A stretch of DNA of 64,000 bases, from positions 101,324-165,323 of the forward strand of contig NZ_JANUXY010000006.1 of the NCBI RefSeq assembly GCF_024814435.1, written 5' to 3'. Every line of letters begins with the position of its first letter. Position 1 is the first letter of the stretch. Source of the DNA: Staphylococcus americanisciuri (GTDB lineage: Bacteria; Bacillota; Bacilli; Staphylococcales; Staphylococcaceae). Below, one piece after another: positions 9,940 to 18,067 of the stretch. A program made the position numbers and the translations under genes. The notes beneath the pieces were generated by a model that saw only the letters and a program-made list of their open reading frames with translations, was not told where the DNA came from and ran no database searches.

Positions 9940-10551
9940 TTAGCGATAAAACTTCAATAAATAATCAAAGGTTTCCTCTAAATAAGCAAGAAATGCATCA
10001 TCATCTTTTAATACTTCTGCATCTGGTGTAAGCGAGCGGGCTACGAAAAATTCGCCTTTCTTAACATTTTTTGTACGAGCAATCCCTTTTTCAACCTCTT
10101 CCTGTGCCAAATGACTAATTTTAGACTTATCTGGTTTCGTGTGGTCGAGTGAGATTTGGAAATCTGGAGGTAAAGTCATTAATGTGTCTATATGTTTCTC
10201 AAATACTTCAACATCTTTTGCTTTGTTTGAATCTTCGTGCATCATACCGTACATGACGAACAGATGATCTTCAAACAAGCCGATTTGAAAGTGCGGTATC
10301 ATTTTGTATCCTCGTGCATTCGTTGCGATAGCGACCCAAGTATCTTTAGGCGGATTAACCGTGCGTCGAGCATGTTTGGCGACATGTGGATAGAACTTAT
10401 CACCAGTAAGTGTTTCTAAATAGTCAGCAAAGTATGTACCGAGTGCACGGAGTTGTGGACGGATGTGTGCATCAAGTGCTGCCATACGTTCTGCTAAACC
10501 ATCGACTTCAAAAACTTTAAAAGCTTGCTTATTGAATGTATAACGTACCAA
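9940..10551 (-). CDS. yktB: UPF0637/DUF1054 family protein (YktB-like)
   Basis: A 203-residue soluble protein matching the YktB/DUF1054 family (YTFNKQAFKVFEVDGLAERM, HAKHARRTVNPPKDTWVAI-type core, ending FDYLLKFYR). No catalytic motif is recognised and the biochemical role is unknown. Read on the minus strand the start is TTG, supported by GGGAGGG at suitable distance; no ATG occurs before residue 23. Convergent with the DUF4064 gene and divergent from the inositol monophosphatase gene. Confidence 0.85.
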   Translation of the reverse strand: MVRYTFNKQAFKVFEVDGLAERMAALDAHIRPQLRALGTYFADYLETLTGDKFYPHVAKHARRTVNPPKDTWVAIATNARGYKMIPHFQIGLFEDHLFVMYGMMHEDSNKAKDVEVFEKHIDTLMTLPPDFQISLDHTKPDKSKISHLAQEEVEKGIARTKNVKKGEFFVARSLTPDAEVLKDDDAFLAYLEETFDYLLKFYR

Positions 10552-10638
10552 AAGGGCTCCCTCCCAATATGTATATTAGAATGATTTTATTGTAGCATAT
10601 CTCAAAGCCTGTCACATTCATCTTACACCATTTTGATG

Positions 10639-10644
10639 TATAAT
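10639..10644 (+). promoter_or_regulatory. -10 box of the inositol monophosphatase gene
   Basis: A perfect TATAAT lies 22 bp before the ATG. The hexamer 17 bp upstream (ATTCAT) is a poor -35, so only the -10 is supported. Confidence 0.5.
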
Positions 10645-10666
10645 ATAGGCGATAGGAGTGAGTGTG

Positions 10667-11482
10667 ATGCATTTATATGATTATGCCAAAGGATTGGTAT
10701 TAGAAGCTGGCAATCATTTACGTCAGTGGATGACTGAAGCCATAGATATAGAAACGAAATCTAATCCTAATGATCTCGTGACGAATGTTGATAAAGCGGT
10801 AGAACAATTTTTAGTTGACCAAATTAAAGAAACATATCCGCAACATCAAATAATAGGTGAAGAAGGTCACGGACACAATCTGACAACATTAGAAGGTATT
10901 ACTTGGGTTATTGATCCCATTGATGGAACATTAAACTTTGTTCATCAAGGTGCGAATTTTGCTATTTCGGTAGGTGTTTTCAAAAATGGTGAGCCGTATG
11001 CAGGTTTTGTTTATGATGTTATGGCTGATACGCTATATCATGCGAAAGCTGGATTTGGTGCATATCGGAATGAAACATTGCTTGAACGTATTCCTGATAC
11101 GCAACTGGCACAGAGTTTGGTTGGTATGAATGCGAATTGGTTAGCAGGTAAAAAAATAACGCCTGTATTAATGCCAATTATTCGTGATTCAAGAAGTTCG
11201 CGCGCATATGGCTCTGCAGCGTTAGAAATTGTACATGTGGCAACGGGGCAATTAGGAGCATACATCACGCCCCGCTTACAACCATGGGACTTTGCCGGTG
11301 GGATGATTATTCTTGAGGAAGTGGGGGGAATCGCTACGAACTTTGTTGGGCAGCCATTAGCGATTACGCATCCGGATTCGGTTATTGTAGGAAACAAAGA
11401 GATTCATAAGACCATATTACAAGAATATATGAAACCACATGAGGACTTTTTAGCACCTTGGCATGAGCATTATCAAGGTTAA
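10667..11482 (+). CDS. suhB: Inositol monophosphatase family protein
   Basis: A 271-residue Mg2+-dependent sugar/inositol phosphatase. The metal-binding signature WVIDPIDGTLNFVH and the second signature QPWDFAGGMIILEEVGG are intact, as is the GEEGH metal-ligand segment. The length is usual for the family. In bacteria the true substrate varies (inositol-1-P, NADP or PAP), so the assignment stops at family level. ATG at 10667 is preferred over GTG codons at 10658 and 10664 because GGAG sits 9 bases before it. A strong terminator follows. Confidence 0.9.
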   Translation: MHLYDYAKGLVLEAGNHLRQWMTEAIDIETKSNPNDLVTNVDKAVEQFLVDQIKETYPQHQIIGEEGHGHNLTTLEGITWVIDPIDGTLNFVHQGANFAISVGVFKNGEPYAGFVYDVMADTLYHAKAGFGAYRNETLLERIPDTQLAQSLVGMNANWLAGKKITPVLMPIIRDSRSSRAYGSAALEIVHVATGQLGAYITPRLQPWDFAGGMIILEEVGGIATNFVGQPLAITHPDSVIVGNKEIHKTILQEYMKPHEDFLAPWHEHYQG

Positions 11483-11499
11483 TCATGATCGAAAAGCAA

Positions 11500-11545
11500 A
11501 AGAGAGAAGTATGAGCGATGTTACTCTGTCATACTTCTCTCTTGA
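11500..11545. terminator. Strong terminator between suhB and ylaF
   Basis: A perfect 15-bp stem: AAGAGAGAAGTATGA at 11500-11514 pairs with TCATACTTCTCTCTT at 11529-11543, loop 14 nt. It is shared by convergent genes. Confidence 0.85.
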
Positions 11546-11565
11546 TTGTTATATGGTGCGTGGTG

Positions 11566-11751
11566 TTATAACCAGTCGTTCTCACGATATTTCTTCTTTA
11601 AACTAAAACCATATCCGAACGTTGCCATCATTAACACGAAAGTAATGATCATCCATAAAAGACTTCCAGCAGCAATGGCAAAACTAAACATTGTTAAAAA
11701 GAAAACGGCAATAATCGCCAAAACAAGAAAAATAGTTTTAGATTTTTGCAT
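11566..11751 (-). CDS. ylaF: YlaF-like small membrane protein (DUF5325)
   Basis: A 61-residue protein with two predicted membrane helices (KTIFLVLAIIAVFFLTMF and LLWMIITFVLMMATFGY) and a basic C-terminus (LKKKYRENDWL). It matches YlaF, which sits beside typA in bacilli and staphylococci, here divergent from typA. ATG at 11751 is chosen over GTG at 11763 because GAGGTGGGG then lies at normal Shine-Dalgarno distance. Function is unknown. Confidence 0.8.
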   Translation of the reverse strand: MQKSKTIFLVLAIIAVFFLTMFSFAIAAGSLLWMIITFVLMMATFGYGFSLKKKYRENDWL

Positions 11752-11848
11752 GCTTAACCCCACCTCATTGTTTCATCTGTGCATATATATGATATAATAA
11801 ACAAGTTACAAAAGAAAGTGGCAATTTACTCATGAAAGGAATTACAGT

Positions 11849-13696
11849 ATGACAAGTAGAAGAGAAGATGTGCGCAACATTGCGATTATTGCTCACGTAG
11901 ACCATGGTAAAACAACATTGGTCGATGAATTATTAAAACAATCAGGTATTTTCCGTGAGAACGAGCATGTTGAAGAACGTGCAATGGACTCGAATGATAT
12001 TGAAAGAGAACGTGGTATTACGATCCTAGCGAAAAATACTGCGATCAATTATAAAGGAACACGTATTAACATCTTGGATACACCAGGACACGCTGATTTT
12101 GGTGGCGAAGTAGAACGTATTATGAAAATGGTAGACGGTGTTGTACTCGTTGTAGACGCATATGAAGGTACGATGCCACAAACACGTTTTGTATTAAAGA
12201 AGGCATTAGAACAGGATTTAAAACCAGTTGTAGTAGTGAATAAAATTGATAAGCCATCAGCTCGCCCAGAAGGTGTGGTCGATGAAGTATTAGACCTATT
12301 TATCGAGTTAGATGCCAATGATGAACAATTAGAGTTCCCAGTGGTATATGCATCAGCTGTTAATGGTACAGCAAGCCTTGACTCAGACAAACAAGATGAG
12401 AACATGCAATGTTTATACGAAACAATTTTAGACTATGTACCAGCACCGATTGACAACCGTGACGAACCATTACAGTTTCAACCTGCTTTGTTAGACTATA
12501 ATGACTATGTGGGGCGTATTGGTATTGGACGTGTATTCCGCGGTACAATTAAAGTCGGTGATAGTGTATCATTATTGAAGTTAGATGGTTCTGTGAAAAA
12601 CTTCCGTGTGACGAAAATCTTTGGTTTCTTCGGCTTAAAACGTGAAGAAATTCAAGAAGCGTATGCAGGGGACTTAATTGCAGTATCTGGTATGGAAGAT
12701 ATTAACGTTGGTGAAACAATCACGCCACAAGATACTCAAGAGCCATTGCCAGTATTACGCATTGATGAACCAACATTAGAAATGACGTTCCGTGTCAATA
12801 ACTCACCATTTGCAGGTCGTGAAGGTCAGTTCGTAACAGCACGTCAAATTCAAGAGCGTTTGGATACGCAACTTGAGACAGATGTGTCATTAAAAGTAAC
12901 GCCGACAGACTCTCCAGATGCATGGACAGTGGCAGGGCGTGGAGAATTACATTTATCAATTTTAATTGAAAATATGCGTCGTGAAGGTTTCGAATTACAA
13001 GTATCGAAACCACAAGTTATTTTGAAAGACATCGATGGCGAATTGCATGAACCATTTGAACGCGTACAAGCAGAAGTACCTGAAGAATATGCGGGTGCGA
13101 TTATTGAGTCGTTAGGTCAACGTAAAGGTGAAATGGTCGATATGGTAACGACTGATAATGGATTGACACGCTTAATTTTCAATGTACCTGCACGTGGCTT
13201 AATCGGTTACACAACTGAATTCATGTCAATGACACGTGGTTATGGTATTATTAACCATACATTTGATGAGTTCCGTCCACGTATTAAAGGACGTTTAGGT
13301 GGTCGTCGTAATGGTGTACTTGTGTCAATGGATCAAGGTAGTGCAAGTGAGTATGCTATTTTAGGTTTAGAAGACCGTGGTATCAACTTCATGGAACCAG
13401 GTACAGAAGTGTATGAAGGTATGATTGTCGGTCAAAATAACCGTGAAAATGACTTAACTGTGAATATTACAAAAGTAAAGCATCAAACCAACGTCCGTTC
13501 AGCAACGAAAGATCAAACGGAAACAATGAAAAAACCACGTATTATGTCACTTGAAGAAGCGCTTGAGTTTATCAATGATGACGAATTAGTGGAAGTAACA
13601 CCTGAAAATGTGCGTTTAAGAAAAAAAATCTTGAACAAAGGACAACGTGAAAAAGAAGCGAAACGCATTAAACAAATGATGGAAGATAATGCATAA
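11849..13696 (+). CDS. typA: Ribosome-associated translational GTPase TypA/BipA
   Basis: A 615-residue GTPase of the EF-G-like class that acts on the 70S ribosome and in large-subunit assembly under stress. The G1 motif AHVDHGKTT (15-23), switch [10 protein letters not shown] and the NKID base-recognition motif are intact. EF-Tu-like domain II, EF-G-like domains III and V, and the TypA-specific C-terminal domain ([26 protein letters not shown]) follow. AAAGGA precedes the ATG, and a TATAAT at 11793-11798 is a plausible -10. A terminator follows directly. Confidence 0.96.
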   Translation: MTSRREDVRNIAIIAHVDHGKTTLVDELLKQSGIFRENEHVEERAMDSNDIERERGITILAKNTAINYKGTRINILDTPGHADFGGEVERIMKMVDGVVLVVDAYEGTMPQTRFVLKKALEQDLKPVVVVNKIDKPSARPEGVVDEVLDLFIELDANDEQLEFPVVYASAVNGTASLDSDKQDENMQCLYETILDYVPAPIDNRDEPLQFQPALLDYNDYVGRIGIGRVFRGTIKVGDSVSLLKLDGSVKNFRVTKIFGFFGLKREEIQEAYAGDLIAVSGMEDINVGETITPQDTQEPLPVLRIDEPTLEMTFRVNNSPFAGREGQFVTARQIQERLDTQLETDVSLKVTPTDSPDAWTVAGRGELHLSILIENMRREGFELQVSKPQVILKDIDGELHEPFERVQAEVPEEYAGAIIESLGQRKGEMVDMVTTDNGLTRLIFNVPARGLIGYTTEFMSMTRGYGIINHTFDEFRPRIKGRLGGRRNGVLVSMDQGSASEYAILGLEDRGINFMEPGTEVYEGMIVGQNNRENDLTVNITKVKHQTNVRSATKDQTETMKKPRIMSLEEALEFINDDELVEVTPENVRLRKKILNKGQREKEAKRIKQMMEDNA

Positions 13697-13718
13697 TATC
13701 ACGATATATTTAAATTCG

Positions 13719-13758
13719 GCTACTAGGTAAATTCATTTACTTAGTAGCTGTTTTTATT
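13719..13758 (+). terminator. typA terminator
   Basis: A nearly perfect stem, GCTACTA-GTAAAT against ATTTAC-TAGTAGC between 13719 and 13748, followed by TTTTTATTTT. Confidence 0.85.
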
Positions 13759-13894
13759 TTGTGCTATGAGTAGAAAACTTGATTTAAAAAGAGGGGTGAT
13801 TTAGTATAAGGAATCAGATTGATAGATAAAATTTTTAGTTTTTTTGTACAAAAATTAGAATTTTTAACCGTATGATTTTAGGAGGATGTTCAAC

Positions 13895-15019
13895 ATGAAA
13901 GAAGCATTTCAACCGCTGTTTCAACCACTTGCTCTTGCCAATGGAAGTACGTTAAAAAATCGTTTTGTTCTTGCCCCATTAACACATACGATTTCAAATG
14001 AGAATGGAACAGTGTCTGACCGTGAAGTTGCTTATATGGATTCACGTACAAAAGGAATCGGACTTGCGATAACAGCTGCAAGTTATACGAATGTTGAAGG
14101 GCAAGCTTTTCCAGGGCAACCCTCTATATCTAAACAAGATGATATTGAAGGATTACGACGCATTGCAGAGACGATTAAACGGAATGGTGCGAAAGCAATT
14201 GTCCAGATTCATCATGGTGGTGTCAAAGCGTTACCTGAGTTTGTGCCTAATGGAGATGTCAAAGGACCTAGTGAGGTTGAGACGCTTGGCTTTGGTCAAA
14301 GTGTGTCACATCATGCACGTGCTATGACAGGTGAAGAGATTTATCAAGCGATTGCAGACTTTGGTCGTGCAACGTCATTAGCAATTCAAGCAGGTTTTGA
14401 TGGCGTTGAAATACATGGCGCTAATCATTATTTGATTCACCAATTTTTCTCTCCATACTATAACCGTCGTGAAGATATGTGGGGCGAGCCACTTAGATTC
14501 CCTATAGCTGTAGTAGATGAAGTGATACGTGTTGTGAATGAAGAAAACCCTGAAGACTTTATTATTGGTTACCGCTTCTCACCGGAAGAAGCGGAATCCC
14601 CAGGTATTACCATGTCGCGTACAAAGTGTTTGGTGAATGCATTAATTGAGAAACCGATAGATTATTTGCATGTATCTTTAGGAGATATCCATTCGTTAAC
14701 ACGTGAGGGAGAATATCAAGGTGAGAAGCGTATCTCATTGTTGTTAGACTGGATTGATAATCGTATGCCATTGATTGGTATCGGCTCTATATTTAACGGG
14801 CAAGATGTATTAGATGCACATGCAACAGGTGTGCCGCTTATTGCATTAGGACGTGGTATGTTATTTGATCCAGCATTTGTTGAAAAGATTGAAGCAGGAC
14901 AAGAAGCTGACATTATTGATTATTTTGATTCTGACAGAGAAGATAAACATCAGTTACCCGAAGAACTCTGGCAAGCATTTGCGACAGGTCATTATCCATC
15001 ACCGCAGAAAAAAAGCTAA
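13895..15019 (+). CDS. NADH-dependent flavin oxidoreductase (Old Yellow Enzyme family)
   Basis: A 374-residue FMN TIM-barrel protein. The family features seen are the N-terminal LKNRFVLAPLTH, the HHGG segment (QIHHGGVK), DGVEIHGANHYLIHQFFSP, which matches the OYE core, and the C-terminal phosphate-binding LGRGMLFDP. It probably reduces activated C=C bonds or quinone-like substrates with NAD(P)H; the natural substrate is unknown. GGAGGA at 13881-13886 selects the ATG at 13895 over the one at 13886. It stands as a single gene between two terminators and interrupts the usual typA-yla order. Confidence 0.9.
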   Translation: MKEAFQPLFQPLALANGSTLKNRFVLAPLTHTISNENGTVSDREVAYMDSRTKGIGLAITAASYTNVEGQAFPGQPSISKQDDIEGLRRIAETIKRNGAKAIVQIHHGGVKALPEFVPNGDVKGPSEVETLGFGQSVSHHARAMTGEEIYQAIADFGRATSLAIQAGFDGVEIHGANHYLIHQFFSPYYNRREDMWGEPLRFPIAVVDEVIRVVNEENPEDFIIGYRFSPEEAESPGITMSRTKCLVNALIEKPIDYLHVSLGDIHSLTREGEYQGEKRISLLLDWIDNRMPLIGIGSIFNGQDVLDAHATGVPLIALGRGMLFDPAFVEKIEAGQEADIIDYFDSDREDKHQLPEELWQAFATGHYPSPQKKS

Positions 15020-15023
15020 AAAT

Positions 15024-15065
15024 AAAAAGTCATGATGCACACGTTCAGGCATCATGGCTTTTTGT
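15024..15065. terminator. Bidirectional terminator
   Basis: AAAAAG-CATGATGC pairs with GCATCATG-CTTTTT. It lies between the flavin oxidoreductase gene and the convergent ylaI, overlapping the last bases of ylaI. Confidence 0.8.
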
Positions 15066-15233
15066 TTCGTGATAATAAGGTTTTGAGGGGCGTTGTCTAG
15101 GCGTATCCAAACGACTTTTACATTCATCGCACATAAAGGTTCTAATCGGATTGTTTTGTAACTGTTTGGCAAGTAATGTATTTTCGTCAAGCATCACATC
15201 AGTGTCACAAATGATACAAGTGACTTTGCGCAT
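15045..15233 (-). CDS. ylaI: YlaI-like zinc-ribbon protein (DUF2197)
   Basis: A 62-residue cytosolic protein with two CxxC knuckles (CIIC near residue 6 and CDEC near residue 35) that should bind one zinc ion; it matches the YlaI/DUF2197 family. Its C-terminal tail is basic and His-rich. The GAGGTGC Shine-Dalgarno overlaps the end of the upstream ylaL, so the two are probably cotranscribed. No function is known. Confidence 0.8.
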   Translation of the reverse strand: MRKVTCIICDTDVMLDENTLLAKQLQNNPIRTFMCDECKSRLDTPRQRPSKPYYHETKSHDA

Positions 15234-15236
15234 GAT

Positions 15237-15719
15237 TTATAGCACCTCAATATGTGTCACATGTTGGAATTGATATTGGTAACCTTCATCCGATGTGTAA
15301 ATAAAGCTATCTACGCCACTATCTTCATAAAGACGTTTACCATCTTTAGCGAATTGGAAGAACAAATAAGGTAGCAATGAGAATGGCACATCAATATGAG
15401 CTGAATCATTCGATAAGCGAATTGTTGTCGCTTCATCATGGGGCTCTGCATTTTTGAAAAATGGCATCATATTAATGACAAAAGAACCATTTAAGACAGC
15501 GCGTTTTTTGTATGCAATCTCTGAATTGAGTGTCGGTGGATTCGTTTGTCCCTCTAAAATAGCGCGATTCCATTCATGATTGTCCTCGAACTTAATCGGT
15601 TTTTCACCTTCAAATACCCCTTTTTCTAAATCATCAATTGAGATTTTGCGATCATCAAAAATCCAAGTCGTACTATCCAGTGTAATTGGAAATTTGACAG
15701 CACCTTTTATTTGAATCAT
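15237..15719 (-). CDS. YlaL-like conserved protein
   Basis: A 160-residue cytosolic protein of the YlaL type, conserved near typA and ylaI in this order in Bacillales. It begins IQIKGAVKFPITLDSTTWIFDDR and has a predicted mixed alpha/beta fold without membrane segments or a recognised catalytic motif. Some databases label staphylococcal members as peptidyl-prolyl isomerases; nothing seen here confirms that. It is the first gene of a two-gene ylaL-ylaI unit with a GGGAGTG Shine-Dalgarno. Confidence 0.72.
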   Translation of the reverse strand: MIQIKGAVKFPITLDSTTWIFDDRKISIDDLEKGVFEGEKPIKFEDNHEWNRAILEGQTNPPTLNSEIAYKKRAVLNGSFVINMMPFFKNAEPHDEATTIRLSNDSAHIDVPFSLLPYLFFQFAKDGKRLYEDSGVDSFIYTSDEGYQYQFQHVTHIEVL

Positions 15720-15855
15720 AGTTTATGCACTCCCTTGTTATAGCTAGTTCTATTTTATCATAGATGAAGGGAAGGTCGTTTGGAATTTACTTGCTTTTTA
15801 ACAGTGGATAAGATAGAATTTTTACATGAAGATAAATTAATGGGGGGAGTCTGTC

Positions 15856-16131
15856 ATGAGCATGCAACATGATTATAGAACTGCTGCATATGACCAATTG
15901 AACCAAGATGCAGAGCGAATTTTACAATTAATCAAAGTTCAAATAGATAATTTAACGCTACCACAATGTCCATTGTATGAGGAAGTATTGGATACACAAA
16001 TGTATGGTTTACAGAAGGAAGTCAATTTTGCTGTTAATCTGGGCTTAGTTGACCAAGAAGATGGTAAGGCATTGATGCAACATCTTGAAAGAGAATTATC
16101 AAAATTACACGAAGCATTTTTACGCGTTTAA
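15856..16131 (+). CDS. ylaN: YlaN family iron-homeostasis protein
   Basis: A 91-residue helical acidic protein matching YlaN over its whole length ([29 protein letters not shown]). In Bacillus and Staphylococcus YlaN is linked to iron homeostasis and Fur-dependent control and becomes essential under iron limitation. The residues [11 protein letters not shown] form the conserved core. GGGGGGAG precedes the ATG. It lies alone just before ftsW, with a terminator between. Confidence 0.88.
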   Translation: MSMQHDYRTAAYDQLNQDAERILQLIKVQIDNLTLPQCPLYEEVLDTQMYGLQKEVNFAVNLGLVDQEDGKALMQHLERELSKLHEAFLRV

Positions 16132-16140
16132 TGATAGGAG

Positions 16141-16192
16141 TGGGACAACATAAACAATGATGTAATAAACGTTTAAGTTTGTCCCATTTTTA
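16141..16192 (+). terminator. ylaN terminator
   Basis: TGGGACAA (16141-16148) pairs with TTGTCCCA (16179-16186) and is followed by TTTTTATTT. Confidence 0.75.
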
Positions 16193-16241
16193 TTTGTGTC
16201 ACGTGTAATAAATGTCAAGAATTGGATGTATTGAGTCTATG

Positions 16242-17462
16242 AATCGAATAAAGAATTCTTTTCGATATATTTTGAGATCTTCTAAATATATCGATTTTCC
16301 ATTATTAATCACATATGTAGCACTTTGTTTGATTGGTCTAACGATGGTGTATAGTGCCAGTATGGTCGCTGCAACTCGAGGAACACTCACAGGTGGTGTG
16401 CCGGTATCTGGTACATACTTTTATATGCGTCAGCTCGTCTATGTTCTTGTGGGATTTGCGATTGTATTTTTTATGTCATATATTATGGACGTTCGTATTA
16501 TAAAAAATCGTAGCGCACAGCTTGGTATGATGGGGATTATCTTATTCTTACTATTTGCGACATTAGCATTCGGTAGTGAGATTAATGGTTCCAAGAGTTG
16601 GCTTAACTTAGGATTTATGAACTTACAGGCATCAGAATTGTTAAAGATTGGAATCATTTTATATGTGCCATATATTATTGATCGTAAAAAAATTCAAATA
16701 CAACAAAATCCAATGGTCATCATTGGGCCGATTATCTTTGTTGGTTTTATTATAAGCCTTGTATTGCTTCAAAAAGATATCGGACAAACCTTATTGATTG
16801 GTTCGATTTTCTTTTGTATTATCGTATATTCAGGAATAGGCGTTAAGAATCTGCTGAAAATTATTATGTATGCTGTTCTGGGATTGATAACAGTACTCAT
16901 CTTTATTATTATTTTTCGCGTAAATATTTTGCCCGCCTATTTAACGGCACGTTTCAGCGCATTGGAAAATCCATTTAACTACGAATCAGGAATTGGTTAT
17001 CATTTGGCAAATTCATTATTAGCTATTGGTAACGGTGGTTTTTTCGGTCGAGGACTTGGCAATAGTGTGATGAAGCTAGGATATTTGCCGGAACCACATA
17101 CAGACTTTATCTTTGCGATTATTTGCGAAGAGCTAGGTTTTGTTGGCGCGTTAGTCGTTCTTGTATTGATATATTATATCGTCTATCGTGCGCTGAGCCT
17201 TGCATCACATACAGACTCCTATTTCTATAAGCTTGTGTGTGTTGGTATTGCTAGTTATATCGGTATACAAGCATTTGTTAACTTAGGTGGTATTTCAGGG
17301 CTTATCCCTCTAACAGGTGTTCCATTACCATTCATTAGTTTTGGTGGTTCGTCTATGATGAGCTTGAGTATTGCTATGGGCTTGCTATTGTTGATAGCTA
17401 AGCAGATTAAGTACGAAGAAGCAAGAGAACGATATTATGCTAAGCAACGTTCAAAATATTAA
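16242..17462 (+). CDS. ftsW: Septal peptidoglycan polymerase FtsW (SEDS family)
   Basis: A 406-residue multi-spanning SEDS glycosyltransferase that polymerises peptidoglycan at the division septum with a cognate class B PBP. About ten membrane segments are evident. SEDS hallmarks include LGFMNLQASELLKIG, the GRGLGNSVMKLGYLPEPHTDFIFA loop region with the catalytic Asp, and the C-terminal PLTGVPLPFISFGGSS signature. ATG at 16242 is chosen because known staphylococcal FtsW proteins begin just before this point; the frame is open from ATG 16212, but neither start has a strong Shine-Dalgarno. Confidence 0.92.
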   Translation, partial: NRIKNSFRYILRSSKYIDFPLLITYVALCLIGLTMVYSASMVAATRGTLTGGVPVSGTYFYMRQLVYVLVGFAIVFFMSYIMDVRIIKNRSAQLGMMGIILFLLFATLAFGSEINGSKSWLNLGFMNLQASELLKIGIILYVPYIIDRKKIQIQQNPMVIIGPIIFVGFIISLVLLQKDIGQTLLIGSIFFCIIVYSGIGVKNLLKIIMYAVLGLITVLIFIIIFRVNILPAYLTARFSALENPFNYESGIGYHLANSLLAIGNGGFFGRGLGNSVMKLGYLPEPHTDFIFAIICEELGFVGALVVLVLIYYIVYRALSLASHTDSYFYKLVCVGIASYIGIQAFVNLGGISGLIPLTGVPLPFISFGGSSMMSLSIAMGLLLLIAKQIKYEEARERYYAKQRSKY

Positions 17463-17512
17463 ATAAGGTGTTTCACCTCTCTTATGATAGAAGTTGAACA
17501 TCTTTAAGCGAC

Positions 17513-17563
17513 AGACACGATGTTACAAGTGTATCAGATACATTTGTGATGTCGTGTTTTTCA
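17513..17563 (+). terminator. ftsW terminator
   Basis: A long imperfect hairpin with ACACGA at 17515-17520 pairing to TCGTGT at 17552-17557 and GTATC/GATAC at the tip, followed by TTTT. A small AGGTG-TTT-CACCT hairpin lies just after the ftsW stop. Confidence 0.75.
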
Positions 17564-18067
17564 CTTTACTATTCCAGAGAAGATGGGTTATTAATAGACA
17601 AGTACTATTCCAATTGAAAAATGTTATAAAAGGACGTTGCTGAGTATATGTTAAGGACTAAGTTAATTATCTGTTTAAAGTGGGACAGGCATCTCATTTT
17701 CAGTCTTCAACATAAAATCTCAAATTTAAATGGAATGTTTCTATTAATGTCCTGCCTCCTTTACGCTAAAAATGATTCATTTATAGTTGTATTATTTATG
17801 GTTGGTGTTATAACGAACAAATATATTAATTGGAATCTAAAAACAATTATCGACTCACCTTACACTTGTATATATAAAATTTTGACAATTAAACAAATGC
17901 GTTTTAAAATAAGGGTGTTGATTATTTAACATTATCAATAAAGATAACTAAAACTTATCACTATATTGATAATTCCTTATCCAAAATTATGACACACATA
18001 GGGAAGTGAAGGTTACGCTTCAGCAAGCATCACTTTTCAATCACTCATCAAATAGGGGGCTAATGTA
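17564..18067. other. Gene-poor region before pycA
   Basis: About 500 bp with no convincing gene. A 93-codon frame at 17648-17929 has no Shine-Dalgarno, odd composition and no recognised similarity, so it is not called. A perfect 9-bp inverted repeat, TTATCAATA at 17932-17940 and TATTGATAA at 17964-17972, lies in the presumed pycA leader and could be an operator. A weaker pairing AAGTGA/TCACTT occurs at about 18004-18034. GGGGGC precedes the pycA ATG. Confidence 0.5.

Noticed and set aside
17648..17929. 93-codon ORF between ftsW and pycA
   Set aside because: No Shine-Dalgarno, amino-acid make-up unlike a real protein and no recognisable domain; treated as chance.
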